A stretch of DNA of 64,000 nt from Sthenelais limicola (GCA_942159475.1 OW804094.1:47488966-47552965); one strand, 5' to 3'; positions 25,651-39,525 are shown, counted from the first letter of the stretch. Notes: generated from the sequence alone by a model not told the origin. Program-made: numbers and translations.

Positions 25651-26173
25651 CATGTACTTATTTATGTATACATGTAGCCCATTGCAATTCTATATGACGT
25701 TAGTCATAGCCGTGCATCTTGTTAAAACTTAGTTCATTTTATTATTGCTTTTATTATTACTGTAGCTTCCTCAGTTCTGAACATCACTTTTCATCAAATT
25801 ATTCAACATACTCCATGGTGTGGATACAAGTTTTCTTCAGTAGGTATTCCAGTCAATACTTCCTATCTCCTCTAGAAGAATAAAGGTTTGACAGTGTTAA
25901 GTAAAGAAATACATGTATTGAATTTTAATAATATATGAAGAAATGCTTTAGATGAGAGATCTACACAGTTTACTCATGTACTCAGATACTTAGTTGATAA
26001 ATGAAATGAGTCTGCGTTAAGTACTAATTCATGATGGGAATATCATTATTTGGTACCAAATAAAAATTAATGAACAGTGAATATTAAAAGACTTACTGCA
26101 AAGTCAATAACCTTGTGGGTTCTTATACACTTAGTTAGCCATTAGGATGTATGTCCCCAGCTGTTTTTCTGCT
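25651..26173. other. Unannotated non-coding stretch
   Basis: Nothing recognisable is seen between the satellite block and the inverted dispersed repeat. Confidence 0.5.
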
Positions 26174-26587
26174 CTGTACAGGTCGGTCAACCCTGTCCGG
26201 AGGACATTCTACATGGTTTATGAAGGTATCTGGGGTGAAAATGTGATTTTGAAGCCTTTTTTAAATTGGGATCTCCACACTCTATTCATAGCCTGGGAAA
26301 GCCCCTGTCGGGAACTAGAAGAGATACTACGTCATTTCCCACAAGCTACTACATCACTTCCAGAGGAGTGGGAGAGTGAAGAGGGAAGAGAGAGGGTGTA
26401 GGAGGGGGAGAGTGAAGAAAAGGGAGTGGCTGGGGGAATAGGAGAGGGGGAGGGGAGGGAAAGAAGAGGGGGAGGGAAAAGAGGGGAGGGAGAGGGGGAA
26501 ATCAGAGATTGGGTTGGGAGAGAAAAACAGGTATGAGAGACAGAGAAGAGGGGGAAGTGTGGAGAGTGTGGTGGGTACTTTGCTAGT
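26174..26587 (-). mobile_element. Pyrimidine-rich dispersed repeat, copy B
   Basis: On the minus strand it begins ACTAGCAAAGTACCC (26587 downwards), passes through CT-rich sequence with ATACCTGTTTTTCTCTC, and ends with a segment nearly identical to 13940-14124 of copy A, including GCTTTCCCAGGCTAT, AAAAAAGGCTTCAAAATCAC and AGATACCTTCA. Copy B has neither the duplication nor the insertion of copy A, so it is the better guide to the ancestral form (~414 bp). The plus-strand frame at 26147-26401 crosses it and is not a gene. Confidence 0.7.
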
Positions 26588-28362
26588 TAATTGATATGGG
26601 CGTTGCCAGTGTTCTTCTGACTAATAAAGTCTTGTTTGTTCAAAACTCTTCGTAATCCAAAAGTAAGTAGCCGAGGAAAAGTAGGATTTGGGGCCATATA
26701 TAGACAAAATTGACTGAAGGCTGTGTGAGAGGTGGTTATCTCCCGCAGGAGTAGCAATTTCGTAAGAGTGCATAGTACCTGACAACATTGCATAGCTCAA
26801 GGGAGATCTCTTACACTGCCAGAAGTCAATTTAGTATTTATTATACCTCCCCCGATGTTTTTGTGGAAAGTATAATGGAAAATTAGATGGAAATTAGGGT
26901 CGAACAATGTGTAACAAGTCTTTTTTCGTCAAAGATAATTATTTAAATACAGAAAATGAGGATGCGAACATGGGCTTATGTTTTTTTTAAAAAAATGATA
27001 TATGTAAATATCTCCCAGAGGGTGATATGACTTTCCAATGATGTAGCCTATGGCTTTCCATACCATCCCGCCAAGAGGTGTACTAAATAACAATAGTGTA
27101 GCTAGGTATATGGAGGGTCGAATGCTTGAGAAATGGCAGGATCATGTCTAACCTAATATGGCAGGTGACCACATCCCTTGGAGCCGTTCATTGGTGTTGT
27201 TGGCAAATTAATCATTGTGTGCAGCAACTTCCTCCGAATTCAGCAAACGTGACGGACCTAACGTCTCCCCGCCCAGAGTAGAGTGACAGATGTCTTTAGC
27301 CAAATGCTCTTGCTTTTGGAAACACAGCCTTGTTATTGATGGCCCATCTCTCTGTCTGAAAGACTTCAGTCACGCAAAACAACCCATAATAATAAGCCTA
27401 GTGGAGCTTATACTTTTCACATCATTTATTTGTATTAATCATATTGATAGGACTAGGACCTTTTTGTCTATAACGTTTTGTCCGTTAAGTGGAAATATAA
27501 TTGGTCTCCTTAATAAAATGGCTAAGATGCCGCTTGTAACACTAAATACATATCTCTTGGTAATACATTTGAAGTATTGTGTAAGTTAGATAGACACAGC
27601 ACTGGGCGGAGGACCATGGTTATTCATTAAATAATTATCTCCCGTGAGCCCATATGTCGTTGACTTCACTATATCTAATTGTCAATTCCTGACGATGTGC
27701 TGTATAAATGTACTAAATGATGTTTTTGGCTCTAGTTGTTTATAGAAGAGAAAGTTTATATTCGGCAATGTGGGAAGCTATGGTTTACACTGTACATGGT
27801 AAAACACTTTCACAAGATAAAGGAGAATAAAAGCGTTCTATAGATAAGAGGTATGAGATAGAAACAGCTGTCATATGTGTTAGCAGTCTGCTACTGTAAG
27901 TATTAGACAATGCCCTTTAATCTTCCTTGACGTGACTATACATATATATGTAGATGCTGATGCATGAATTATTCCTATGTGTGCGGAAATTCTTCGCTTC
28001 TGTGACAGCGGAACATAACATATCCTTCCTCCGATTTCTATCTAGAATATTAGCTTGAAGCACTTCCAGATGTTGCAGAATGAAATTCCCTTTTGCGGCT
28101 TGTGTATATGATATGTTCATACGGTTTTAAATAATGTTTCTGACTATAATTATATCAACCCTGATCAGGTTTCTGGTTGAAACTAATCCTGTATTATTTG
28201 AGACCCGTGTCAGAGAAACCCTAACATATCGGAAAAATTACTTTCAGAAATCCCCTTAACTTGACTAAGAACTAGATGAATGACCTAATGTACTGAATGG
28301 CATTTTTTCTGAAATATAAATATGATTGTCCTCCTACCAAGTAATGCTAAAGGCAAAAACAA
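26588..28362. other. Unannotated non-coding stretch
   Basis: No supported gene or repeat. The 99-codon plus frame at 27290-27589 has no recognisable domain. Confidence 0.5.
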
Positions 28363-28534
28363 TGCTCCCTAAATAAGATAGCCCAGAACTGGAACAAATT
28401 TCCCACCGGCAATAAGAAGAATAGATAAACCAATCCTCTTCAGATTAAGGCTAAAATATCACTTATTGAACACTCAGAATAATGTTTTGGCTTCAATATA
28501 TGCTGTTCTCATCACATCCTGTAGCACTTTATAA
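28363..28534 (+). pseudogene. LINE ORF2 C-terminal relic (CR1/Jockey-type), frameshifted
   Basis: One frame reads SLNKIAQNWNKFP. After a one-base shift near 28402 the next frame reads PAIRRIDKPILFRLRLKYHL, then LNTQNN, and ends at TAA 28532-28534. The order W-N-x-hydrophobic-P, then an IR/IRR pair, then an F-R-x-R-L-K-Y-x-L-L helix, is the hallmark of the extreme C-terminus of CR1/L2/Jockey-type non-LTR retrotransposon polyproteins. No reverse transcriptase core lies upstream, as expected for 5'-truncated copies. The frameshift shows it is dead. The clade assignment is tentative. Confidence 0.6.
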
Positions 28535-28836
28535 GATATTAAGTTATAATGAAGAAGATCGATTTAAATTACATAATAGTGACAATTCTACTTATAGGCA
28601 TCAAATAGAGCAAAATACATCTGAAAAGGAATCTTAAATTCAAATCTACAATAGTCCAATTCATAGTATTCACAATAGTCCAATTTACAAATTCATGAAG
28701 TTGAAGTCTATCTTTTCTCGGTTATGTACTTTATAGGTATAGTCCTACACATCAAATATGACCTTCTCTCCTAAAGTCTTCCCAATATTTTCTTTTTTTG
28801 CTTCAGTTGGCGTAAGCTTATCAAAGAAACAAAGGG

Positions 28837-28900
28837 GGTAATTTGAACCTAGAGGGTTCATTTAAACCTAAGGTCTAAATTACCGGGGGGGGGGGGGGGG
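28837..28900 (+). repeat. Small hairpin followed by poly-G tract
   Basis: GGTAATTT (28837-28844) and AAATTACC (28877-28884) are inverted copies, with GAACC...GGTTC nested inside. A run of 16 G follows directly (28885-28900). A third related word, GTAATTTAGAAC, lies at about 28921-28932. The function is unknown, and poly-G tracts recur at 46.6 and 52.9 kb. Confidence 0.6.
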
Positions 28901-28932
28901 AGGGTACATTAGATCGGGGAGTAATTTAGAAC

Positions 28933-31900
28933 TGTTACAGCAGGCTTAGCGCTGGTGGAAATAGGGTAAGACCAGTGCTACAAAGGAGAGGAATGAATGA
29001 AAATGATTATGCCTTCATTCACGTTGTTATTCACATTTTTCTATGTCATTTTGCACCATAACCATTTAGGAAAATCCACTGCGCAAATGTTTGCTGTTGG
29101 GAAAAGCTAATTGTGCAAACTTGGAAGTGGTGCCTGCAGTGATTAGTTTTCAGGGACAGGAAGAGAATAGAACCTCAGTGTCAATGTAACCCCTGGTATT
29201 TTTAAAATTTTAGAAAGTGGTATTTCACCTTCCCCAGGACCAAATAACCCTTGGACCTAGTGTTCAATTGTTCGTCTTCATTCGACGAATGCTTGCTAGG
29301 CCTGTTGATTGGGTGTTGCTAGGCGATCCGATTCAGGCAGCGGCACAACATGTACATATAAATACCAACCATTTTATCAAAGTCAATTTTGTTCATTAAA
29401 TGCGACAATTCTATTTCAAATAAAAAATGAAATGATTATCATCAATAACCATATCAATAACGACCCCTCAAAATAAATAGTGTATTCTTCAAAACTCCCT
29501 CACTGGTCCTTATATCAATGATTTTGATTTCTACCATGGCCCCGAAGGAACATACCTAGGCTATAGAACATTTGGTGAAATTTCTCTACGTACGAGTAGG
29601 CAAAGTGAATTGATAACAGATTTAACTAAGCCCGAGGGGAGAAATGCTTAATTCAATTATGTAAGCAACTCTGACCTTATCAATGTGTGATATCATACCT
29701 ATATGTAGATATACCACATGCAAGCCAGAAGTATTTTCCATCGTCCTGTGGATTAAAAGTAAAGGAAGTATGGATGAATTTCGCCCTGGAATTTTAATGC
29801 AGAACCAATTACTGAATTTTGATTGTAACAGCTCCAGAGCGTTCTCATCAAAGAAAACCATTTTAGATCGTTGTTGTGAGATGTTATATTGATAGGAAAT
29901 GCCCTTACATCCTTCTGCTTTCTGCGGCTTGGCTTCTTCAAAAGTAATTCTACCTAGCCACATGTATTTCAGTGCCTTAATATCTAAGACATATTATGAC
30001 TAATTGTTCGTCTCCAGTTGGAAGTGAAATCCCCATTGTTGGGTCTGACGTGAAACCTGGTCGTTCGAAAGCAACACCCACACCTTAATAATCAATGTGA
30101 TCTGTCCTCTTATACTTGTTCCGCTTTTTTCAGAATGGGAAGTAATGTGGAAAAAGGCAGGGATTGATTGAAAGAGGGTGAATTGCTGGTTACAAGCCAT
30201 ATCTTGACTTGTCAATTACTATACTTATGGCGAAATTACCCCTGGCAAATTACTATTGGTTTCTTAATTAAATAATTATCGGAAATGAATCTGATGATGC
30301 TCCCCTTGCTTGTTTTTGGCTGCTGCTCTTCCTTGCCCGACATACGCTTGTGATGACTGCCCTGAAGGCACCTATCCTCTGGAGACATAAACAGGTTAAT
30401 TACCACATTGCCAGATGTATGTCTCGAGCACACAAGACTCTAATCCGTCATGTGCTAATAGATCTGCCGTTAATATACAAATTCTCCGGAGAATAAACGC
30501 CATTAAAATGACTCATTATTGCATTATCTGTATAGGGAAACGTATCAGGCGTGACTGGGTTTCGTTGTGGTTGTAGCCACGATATTACATTTGGTTGGTG
30601 GGCGGTTTAAATCAGTGCAACCCCTCATAAGTCTTCTTAAGAAGCTGTGGATGGGCATCAGATCGGCTTTCTTGGATTCCCTCGACCATCAACGCATAGC
30701 CAAGTAACCCATTGCGAAAGGCCGTATTTATATTTATGGGCCATACATAGGATCTTACATTGAAATTGGCCATTCGTTACTCATCTAGAAAATGCGTAAA
30801 GCCCTTTAATGGCATGGTTGTGTCAGTGTTAATTTGCCGGGATCTGAGTGGGTAATATATCAGTAAGTGATTTCTTAATCGTGTCTGTGACATAAATCCT
30901 TAAATTACACCTGCGTCCCTGTTATTGGCGGACAGGTCTACATTTCTGAATTACAGCCCTTTTTGAAATTGGAACTGACGGATTGGATGGATCGTTGTCA
31001 GTAATTCGGGTTCGTAACCCCACTAACAGTTTCAAATCATGTTGCACGTTGCATCATCAAATTGATTACAGTGGATGTGATTACTTAAATGGACGGCTTT
31101 GTGTGCACTCAATGGCCACACCGCAATACTAATTATGTCGCTGCGTGTAATACTTGTATGAAAATTAGCTAGCCAACTCGCTACTCGTGTTCATATACAT
31201 TCCTCAAAATATTATATATACTTGACATTACATTAGTTCTTTATCTGTGGACATTCCATGGGTATCTGATTTGTCCTTTGGTATGTCTCCGATCCCAGGA
31301 TTTATCCTTGGTATGTATCTCCTTCAGTCCATGATAAATTTGGAGTTTCGGATGTTCTTAACCTATATCTTGCAAGATGTCATGGTCTTAAAGCCTACAT
31401 TGTAAACCCCATACTTTTCGCTTGTTTATCTTCTATTGAACGATGTGGCCGCGCATATATATAGTACACTATAGTGAATGTGTATATATCTCCTTAGGCC
31501 ATAAATAATGATAATAAAGATAATTATAGGGTATAGATTTCTCAGGTGGTGTCTTCTAGGATATGTAATGGGTTTATTAACTTAAGATAAAGAAATGCAT
31601 TTCAACAGCTATATATTCCATTATAGCCTGATAGGTGGCTAAGTGATGTTACACCTGCTATCTGTAATATCATCCATCTGTTTAATTCCATGTACAAGCG
31701 CAAGGGGGACGCTAGTATTTTTAAATTAAAAAAAATCGAGTAACTGACGACCCAATGGGGTTAGCTTTATGTTCTTAATTTATCTCTGGAAATATTCGAA
31801 GGGCCACGAAGTAGTGCATTGAAAGCCACATTCTGTGGTTGGTGTGAGGATGCAATTGGACAGGGCCAGCCAACAATGTATTCTCCAATTCGAATACTCG

Positions 31901-34900
31901 AAGCCAAGAGGACCGTTTATATCCCTTATGTTAAATGGTTTGGGGTTCGCCATTTATGACGATAAAAGTCAGAATTACCTTCAGGCTTCGACCGCCCCGG
32001 CCCTGAGTTATATCCCCAAGTATACCACCCATGATAAATGCATGTTTGGACAATAAACGGGGATGATACTTGTTCGCTGACAACATCCCTGGTGTATATC
32101 AAAGTCCTTCCGTTAATTGAAACTAACTATGCCCTAAGAGGGGGAAATGTATGGCGCGGTAAACTGACGTGAAGTGGTATGATATCTTCGGTTTCATAAC
32201 TCTTGCGGCGAATAGGCGCCCTATCATGTCTTCCATATATGAGGTTGGTGTATCATGCAATTTACATATTAAAGTCGCTACTCGGAGAGGAATGGCTGGC
32301 CCCATGATCCTTTCTCCAAGATATGGCTTCAGAGTACGAAGACTTTCCCCCGAGGAGTCTGCGCATTATTTCGATCATGCATTTTATGGCATTTCTCCTA
32401 CTATAATTGCTCCCGGTTGTCAATAATAGAATCCCAAATTAGGTAAATTAGCAAAGATTATAATCACAATTAATTCTGGGCTCGACACATCGAATAAACA
32501 GTTGCAGCCATGGGGAATCTAGTTTGTGATCGTAGCTAATTGACAAGGCATCTGATGTGTAATCCCAATTGATCTTTCCCTATTCCTATTTAAATGTGGT
32601 TTGTCTTTGTTTTTAATGAATATTTCATATCAAGTCTATATTTATGATATTAAATCGAGACTAGACTGAACGTATCATGTGAATACAGTTCCCATTTGTT
32701 TGAGCGCAGATTCTTAGATGACCATCGCCGAAGCTAAATCCCACGTTTTGCCTGTTGCTCCCACCTAATTCCGTCTGTACACTGCATCCCTAATTATCTA
32801 TGAAAGGCCACCTTCGTTATAATGTTGCCTGTTGATTGTAATCAAGTCTCTTCATAAAATTTTCTCATATTTCCATGTTTGGTCAGTATGTGCCTTCGTT
32901 GATTATCACAATTGGTCATGTTTCGAATTGCTTATCTTGTCAGATTTTGCAATCTATGCCATTTCTATTTGCTATCCATAAGATCGGTACCTCAGATGCC
33001 TAGAAGAAGAATTTATGATTTGATTTGAGTCATAATAATCTAACTCCGTTACCTAAGCCCAACTCTATATATGCCCCAAATTACATTGAAATGTGGTCGA
33101 CGGAAGCATTGCCTCTAACAGATAGAGCAGGCTCCATTCTATGAGACGTGCCTTTATTAGCTATGTACGTTGTGTAAATTAAGTATATTATCCACTAGCC
33201 TGGGAATATATTTCTTTTCTAAATGCCATTTCTCCTTTCCGACGCTGTTGTTAAATCCATCATTCAATCAGGTAAATTGCCAAGACACTGTCTGAGATGA
33301 ATGGATACACGTGAATTGTTACATGAATATGTGTCATACTTTTCTGGCCAGTCTTGTAACCGAATCTTATATTTTTTTCAACTCCCAAACCACCACTTCG
33401 ACTGCCTCTCCTGATTAGCTTTAGGGTATATCTCAGTATTATATATGTTAGGAACAAATCATAGAGGTCAGAAGTCCAGTCTTAAGAACTGTAGTTAGTA
33501 CGCCTATGCTGTACCATGAGAAATGGATGGGCCTCGCGAGGATCAAGCCAAATGTTGATCTGATTCACGCCCATGGATATGGCAGTAGATTCACTCCACT
33601 GGTGGGAAATGGCACACTCGATAATGTACATGGGCCCCCTGGCTATCGCTACCTTGTTCAACTGATCAGCTCAGTTTTGTATCCCATAGGGCATTAAACT
33701 CTGGGAGGTTCTCGCTTTACGTGTTTTATCAGTTGATCTAGTATATAATATTACCCCCGACGGACAAAGAAACATTTTAGTTGATTTTTAAAACTTCCGA
33801 CTCCGCCTGACAGTTGCTATAACACTGACGCGCCTACACAATAAACCATGATTTTATGCGCATCTTTTCATGAGACTTATTGCATTGCTGCTCGTCCCTT
33901 GATTTCGGGGCAATGGTCTCATCATGAGACTGCTGATTTATGAACATGCAACCCTATAAACCGGTTCATTATTATGACAAAAGAATCTTCGTTTGACTAC
34001 CCCTTTGTTTACAACATACGGTGAATATGTCGAAATTATCTATTTGCATGTGTCCTGGCATATTTGGATAGGGATTTCAGTGTGTATCGATATCTAACCA
34101 AAAGGACATAACGGAATGACTTCCTGATTATAGAACTGACGATTCCTTTGTTTTTCAGTTATTGGCCTTGAACCTGATGTGCTTACCTCCCTTACCTACT
34201 AAAGTTTTCTATCATCCCAGCTTGAATGAGATGCAGTTGCACTTTATGTCGAAAAGATACATTTATTTTTGAGTGCATGCATGGTACTTATGAAGTAAAG
34301 GTATGCATGGGATCGCCTGATTTTTCATTTGTTATCCCTTTGCCTGTACGCTGTATGCTGAATAATAGGATATGACAGTGTATATTACCATAGAATCTAG
34401 AAAAAACCTCACCATGAGTTGGTAACACCATTTCTTCTTTGGCGCGAATAAAATCTCTTTTGTTAACAAACAAGTGTTTAGAAGAAAATTTATGCACTTG
34501 CCTTATTCGGTGCAACGACCTGTAGTAGCTCATTTATTGACTCTGCACTTCAGCCTGGTTAGTAAGACAGGAAATTTGTTTTAGACACATTGTTTTCCTT
34601 TACTGTCAACCATTGATCGTTGTTAATATTTTAGAAACTGGTCTCTGATCTGCACCATATTATCAACGATCATTTAAATAAAGCTTTCTCCAGAGTAGAG
34701 CTTGCTCCTATGTGGTCTCGTCCCCTGGCTGTACTAATGCATTCGGGCGTGAGATATCCATAGTGAACATATTTGGCTTGTCTCGCTGCTGATTAGACAC
34801 ACAGTGCCACTCTAGCCTAAGTAATTTATGTTGGGACTCCACCATTAGGTTCGTGTATTTGGTCACAACTACCTGCACCCATCCCTTTGACTTCTCCCGA

Positions 34901-37501
34901 CATTCGAAGGTCACGATCTTCATCAGACTCTCTTGGTTAATCTTAGCAAATTTGGTTTTGAGCATTACGGACAATAAGCCTAGTTCTAAGGGACCTGGCT
35001 ATGGACAATCATTCGTCAAAGGAATGAGTCACTTAGGAAACATTTGCTGAACTCCACTGAGTAAATTACTTTGGGTTCTTAATTGAAAATCCCTTTTCTA
35101 ATGTGTTTTATTCTAAGACTTACATGCGCAGTCTTGTAGAATTCATTTCATACATCAGCTTTTCACACACATAGTTCTCTAGGGCCTGTAGGTGAATTTA
35201 TTTAGTAGACTTTTCTCTGCATTTTCTTTTATTCAGAAATGCCAAATGGAAGTTTCCTCCTTTCAGATGAATGGATTGCTAGTGCTACATATGCCATCCA
35301 GACATTATGAATGACTTTAAGTTATTTATCCATGTCTCGGTACCAGCTTTATATCAGTTTTCTCATTTATTTTGATGTCATAAAATATTTGTGTTAAGCT
35401 ATAAAGGCTAGGTGCAGTTGATAAGGCATGTCTAAAATAATGAGTTATGACATTTACTGGTTGGGAATGATTGTGGCCAAATGATGGTAAGAAATAGAAA
35501 TAATAAAACAATCATAACCATTACAATCGGAGACTGGAGGCTCTTTTTATCTCCATAAAAGTATCATTTGCATCATATAAATACAGATATTTGACACTGT
35601 ACGTCCATGATTCATCGAGGTTTTGACATAAGTTACACTCGCTACTATTCATTACGAATCTGCATTCGAAATAGCGACTGCATGGGCTATTCAATATATG
35701 GGTGACCTTGGCATAAATGTGCGCATTCCCATTGGTCGATGCATTTGCATTTAGAAATACCAAAAAGCAAAGCAGGTGCTGCATTCACCAATTCCAATGA
35801 GACTTTCGATTAAATGCTCTTGATATTTACAACTTATCAATATGCTGAATGTGTTTAATTCGAACTCCATAGGCTACTATATTTAGGACTAACCTTTCTC
35901 TGTATAAATAGACTCGATCATTTCCGTGCTAAACTATCTCTGGCAGAAATGGAGCCTAATAGTTGAATTTGGTTAGTGTTTTCTAAATTCTTCCTGTGGA
36001 ATGATCGAGAGGCTGTCCCTTGTCCTTTCTGATAGGAAGCTAGTGGTGAATTAATTTCCGGAATAAATACAAATCCTTCGGATGAAAGCCATGTGCAATG
36101 GGTGTCGAATTCTCATACCAGAGTAGCATTGACAAACTCATGGAGATATCGTTATACAGTTATTCTAAACAGGACTTTTAAGTAGTTTAAGGCCGTAATT
36201 CTATATCCCAATGGTATGAAGATACATGTACTTTGTGACTCGAGTAACTTTTATCTCGCATTGAGATGGGTTTTTCCATGGTGGGATCCACGATGAAGAT
36301 TGTAGTATCTCAAATGCACCACATTTATATCTAGCTTCTAATTCTCTTGGGAGGATTTCCGGAGACGCCATAAAGATCCCGATTCACTTATTATTATTGC
36401 AGTAGAGTATGCAGTGGATTATATTGTACGAGCCATTCTACCGCCATAATTGTATATCATCGCTTCTCTACTGATAATTACGCGTTATGCAAAAATGCTT
36501 GTTTACCATACATCACCTAATTACGATTTAGATGACTTTCCTATCTGTGATATGAGACTCAATCATTGTGTTCATAGGTTGTAACCAGCTTAACTTTTTC
36601 CCACGATCAATTCATCATGGCAAACATGCGATTTAATGCTGTACAAATGGTATTCCCACTATCCAAGAAAGGGGATACACAGTCAACCAGACTTAGGATT
36701 ATCCCCCTCGTATGTTTACGTCCAGAACTGGAAATGCTACTTCAATGCATTGTCAGCCTTCAATGAAGTAAACTTATTATTTATTCAACATTTTCTCTTT
36801 ATTTCAGGTGAGTTCGCTGGATTGTCAAATACACTTTCTCTACCTCTGGTTGTATTTCAGGTATGTATATCCCAAACATTATATATTGAGACTAAGTGGG
36901 GTGAGTGAACTTCTGCAATCTCTAATTTGATGTACGATCGACGGGATCAATGAGTAGCTGTGTATCATCATCCTTTTTACTAGAAGCATCGTTAGGACCT
37001 GATATAGGTTCTGACAACACAATAGCTTAAAGGATGAAATGCAAACAAGGAAGGAACTTACTATGTCGGTGATGAATGGGTCTTGGTCTTATCTCAGATG
37101 TCCTAACTTCGTTTGTACAGCATCCGAAGAAGTGTAAGACGGCTTTTCGCCGGGAATACAGACAGATTATCTTATCTGTTAATGAACATGGCTCATCTAA
37201 TATGTTTATGTCTCATCTCCGTCAGTAGAATATTTCCAAAGGAATGAGTCCGTCTCTACATGTATTGCCATTATCATACTGTTACGAGGGAAAGCTGTTA
37301 AGGGGCTAGCATTCCCACTTGTCAGGCACATTAATTTGTTATAATTTCCCCGAGAGCCTTCCCCTTATTAAATGATGTAGCGCTGTAATTCCAGATACGG
37401 CATTAAATGTAATAATGTGGGATGGTTACCGAAAGTAGACAAGTCACTTGAAATCGTCCCAAGATTTCTGATTGTTTTCTTTTAATCCCTCTTTCCAGAC
37501 A
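28933..37501. other. Unannotated non-coding stretch (8.6 kb)
   Basis: No supported gene, RNA gene or repeat family. Frames of 60-113 codons occur at chance-like density and overlap on opposite strands (for example 29622-29963 minus with 29683-29892 plus). The 85-codon frame at 32169-32426 contains RYGFR, which recalls a reverse transcriptase motif, but its surroundings do not support that. Regulatory conserved elements may be hidden here. Confidence 0.5.
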
Positions 37502-37815
37502 TGATTGGTTTTGAGAGGTAGTCGCACCAAAGTTGTTCTGAAGCCCATTTAGGTTGACCAAAGTTTAGTTGAAAATATTATATTTATTCAGTGAGAAGCA
37601 TTAATAGTAGTTGTCACTGCAACAGTCATTGTTGTTGGTAAGATTGTTAATAAATTGAAATGATTGGTCTGAGAGGTAGTCAAAATTGTTTTGAAGCCCA
37701 TTTAGGTTGACCAAAGTTTCGTTCAAAATATTATATTTATTCAGTGAGAAGTATTAATAGTAGTTGTCACTGGAACAGTCATTGTTGTTGGTAAGATGGT
37801 TAATTAATTGAAATA
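37502..37815 (+). repeat. Tandem duplication of ~159 bp
   Basis: Copy 1 (37502-37660) and copy 2 (37661 to about 37815) share TGATTGGT, GAGAGGTAGTC, GAAGCCCATTTAGGTTGACC and GTTGTTGGTAAGAT in the same order, with a handful of substitutions and a short deletion in copy 2. It is a two-copy, moderately old segmental tandem duplication, and it lies directly upstream of a retroposon-like tail. Confidence 0.85.
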
Positions 37816-38003
37816 ATTAATGTTAAGAAATAGGTCGTTGGTGAAGCACAAGATTCACTGGCTTTCAGTGGTTTTGTTCCTTGAAGGGGCTCAAACCTCG
37901 GCGCACGTGCGGTTTATGCACTTAGTAACGCGGAGTAATCAGAATTGGACAACCGATTTTGGAAACAAAATAAAGAATACAATCAATTAATCAATCAATC
38001 AAT
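37816..38003 (+). mobile_element. Possible retroposon 3' end with (AATC)n tail
   Basis: An AATAAA (37969-37974) is followed within a few bases by a short (AATC)n array (37980-38003). This arrangement is typical of LINE/SINE 3' ends that terminate in a tetranucleotide repeat. Upstream sequence with CTCAAACCTCGGCGCACGTG shows no recognisable coding remnant or confident tRNA boxes, so the family is unknown. Confidence 0.35.
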
Positions 38004-39504
38004 ATTAACCTCTCAACTTCTCTCTGCCTCGTTCTGAATATGTTATTTCATTGTCCAGGGGGAATATGCAAATAAAAGACTCAAGTAGTCCTTATTAATT
38101 CCAAACGTCTTGTAAAACAAAGGTGGCCTTAGTCCACGAATAATTTTGTCCTAACTTGTCTTATGGCTTGTTGGGGAATGATATAAATGACAAGTGATAG
38201 TGAGGCCAATGACCAGAAAGCTTGTGCAATTATCCGGGCATTGCTGCGTCCATATTATTAAGCTTTTGAGGCCCTTGTCTACACTCACTGATTGCTTATT
38301 TCCATGTGAATATGCCTAGCGGACATTGTGTTGAGTGTTTAGGACACATGTCAGAGGAAATCATGGTCAACTATCATGCAAGCCCTCTACCCATCTCACC
38401 TACTCGTGTCTAAATTTTGACTGTCAGTTCCGTGCTTGTCATTTTATTTGAGTACATGCAAAGGTACTATGAGATTTCCTCTCACCATTCTAAGGCTAAC
38501 AGCCAAGGCCACCTATCTCCATAAAAGAAGGAGCTATACTTTTTTTCTGTATTCACAAAGAGGATAGAAATCGTCTTCCCTCTTTGTATATTTTCTTATA
38601 GTATAGTTTTATCATTCCCTTTTAGTGTAAAGAAACTGCTATTTATTGTTTGCACAAAATGGCATGGGGATATTGAACGGGTTGTTAGGACGCACCATAA
38701 AACCTTTGTTTTTCAATTAGCAGAGCAATATGCTTCACTTAATTATTATAGTGAATAATGAATAATTTTCGCGTTGGATTGCACCTCTGCCTAACATTGC
38801 AACATATGTGAATTAACGAGGTTCATGTCCCTCTCCGAAATATTGAAATAGTGACAGAAAAGAAAATAGTGACAGAAGCAGGAAAGTAGGTATACTACAC
38901 ATTTTTTCTTACACCTTTCGCTATAACGACACTACATGTACATCAGAACTGCGATGTATCTTGTCAGAGGGATGTATGCAATGTATTTATGATAAGGCTA
39001 AAAAAAATCCTATGTAACCGAATATATAATAATATATAGGATGCTGCCAACCCATACGGAAAAAAGACCACACCCAACCGAACTGTTTTTTTCTACTAAA
39101 GACCTGTGAGCGCAGATGTGGGTGTGTTTCTTGTGTTTGTGATGTAAGTTGTTTTTCAATTTAGGTATTCTAATAATATTATTCTATTGATTATTTCATC
39201 ATGAGCTAAGTCGCCTACAGTCATTCATGATTTACCTAGATCTGGCTCTTAAAGTATAGAGCCGTACATAATGTATTTTATTATATGCGCCTGCTATATG
39301 AGAGGTGCTATAAGTGGGGTGCTATAAAAATATTCATATAGGACGTGTCCTATAAAAATGTAGTTGTCTAAAAATAGCTCTGACGTTACATCAGTACTTC
39401 CGCTGTATCCGCAGAGATCCCTGTGGAGATCCCCGCGATCGGTAATCTACCCATGATTCTGGTACTATAACTATAAAAATACATAATAAAAACCACACCA
39501 TTAA
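38004..39504. other. Unannotated non-coding stretch
   Basis: Nothing recognised. The words CTATAAAAAT and TATAAAAATG recur loosely at 39318-39480. Confidence 0.5.
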
Positions 39505-39525
39505 ATAGAGAATTAAATTCTCTAT
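39505..39525. repeat. 21-bp palindrome
   Basis: ATAGAGAATT at 39505-39514 and its complement AATTCTCTAT at 39516-39525 form ten paired bases either side of one central base. It lies about 90 bp upstream of the hairpin array. Confidence 0.8.

Noticed and set aside
32169..32426. Reverse transcriptase relic suggested by RPI and RYGFR in one 85-codon frame
   Set aside because: Spacing is short and the conserved residues between the two blocks (SK..EK....L) are absent. The downstream sequence does not continue as RT.
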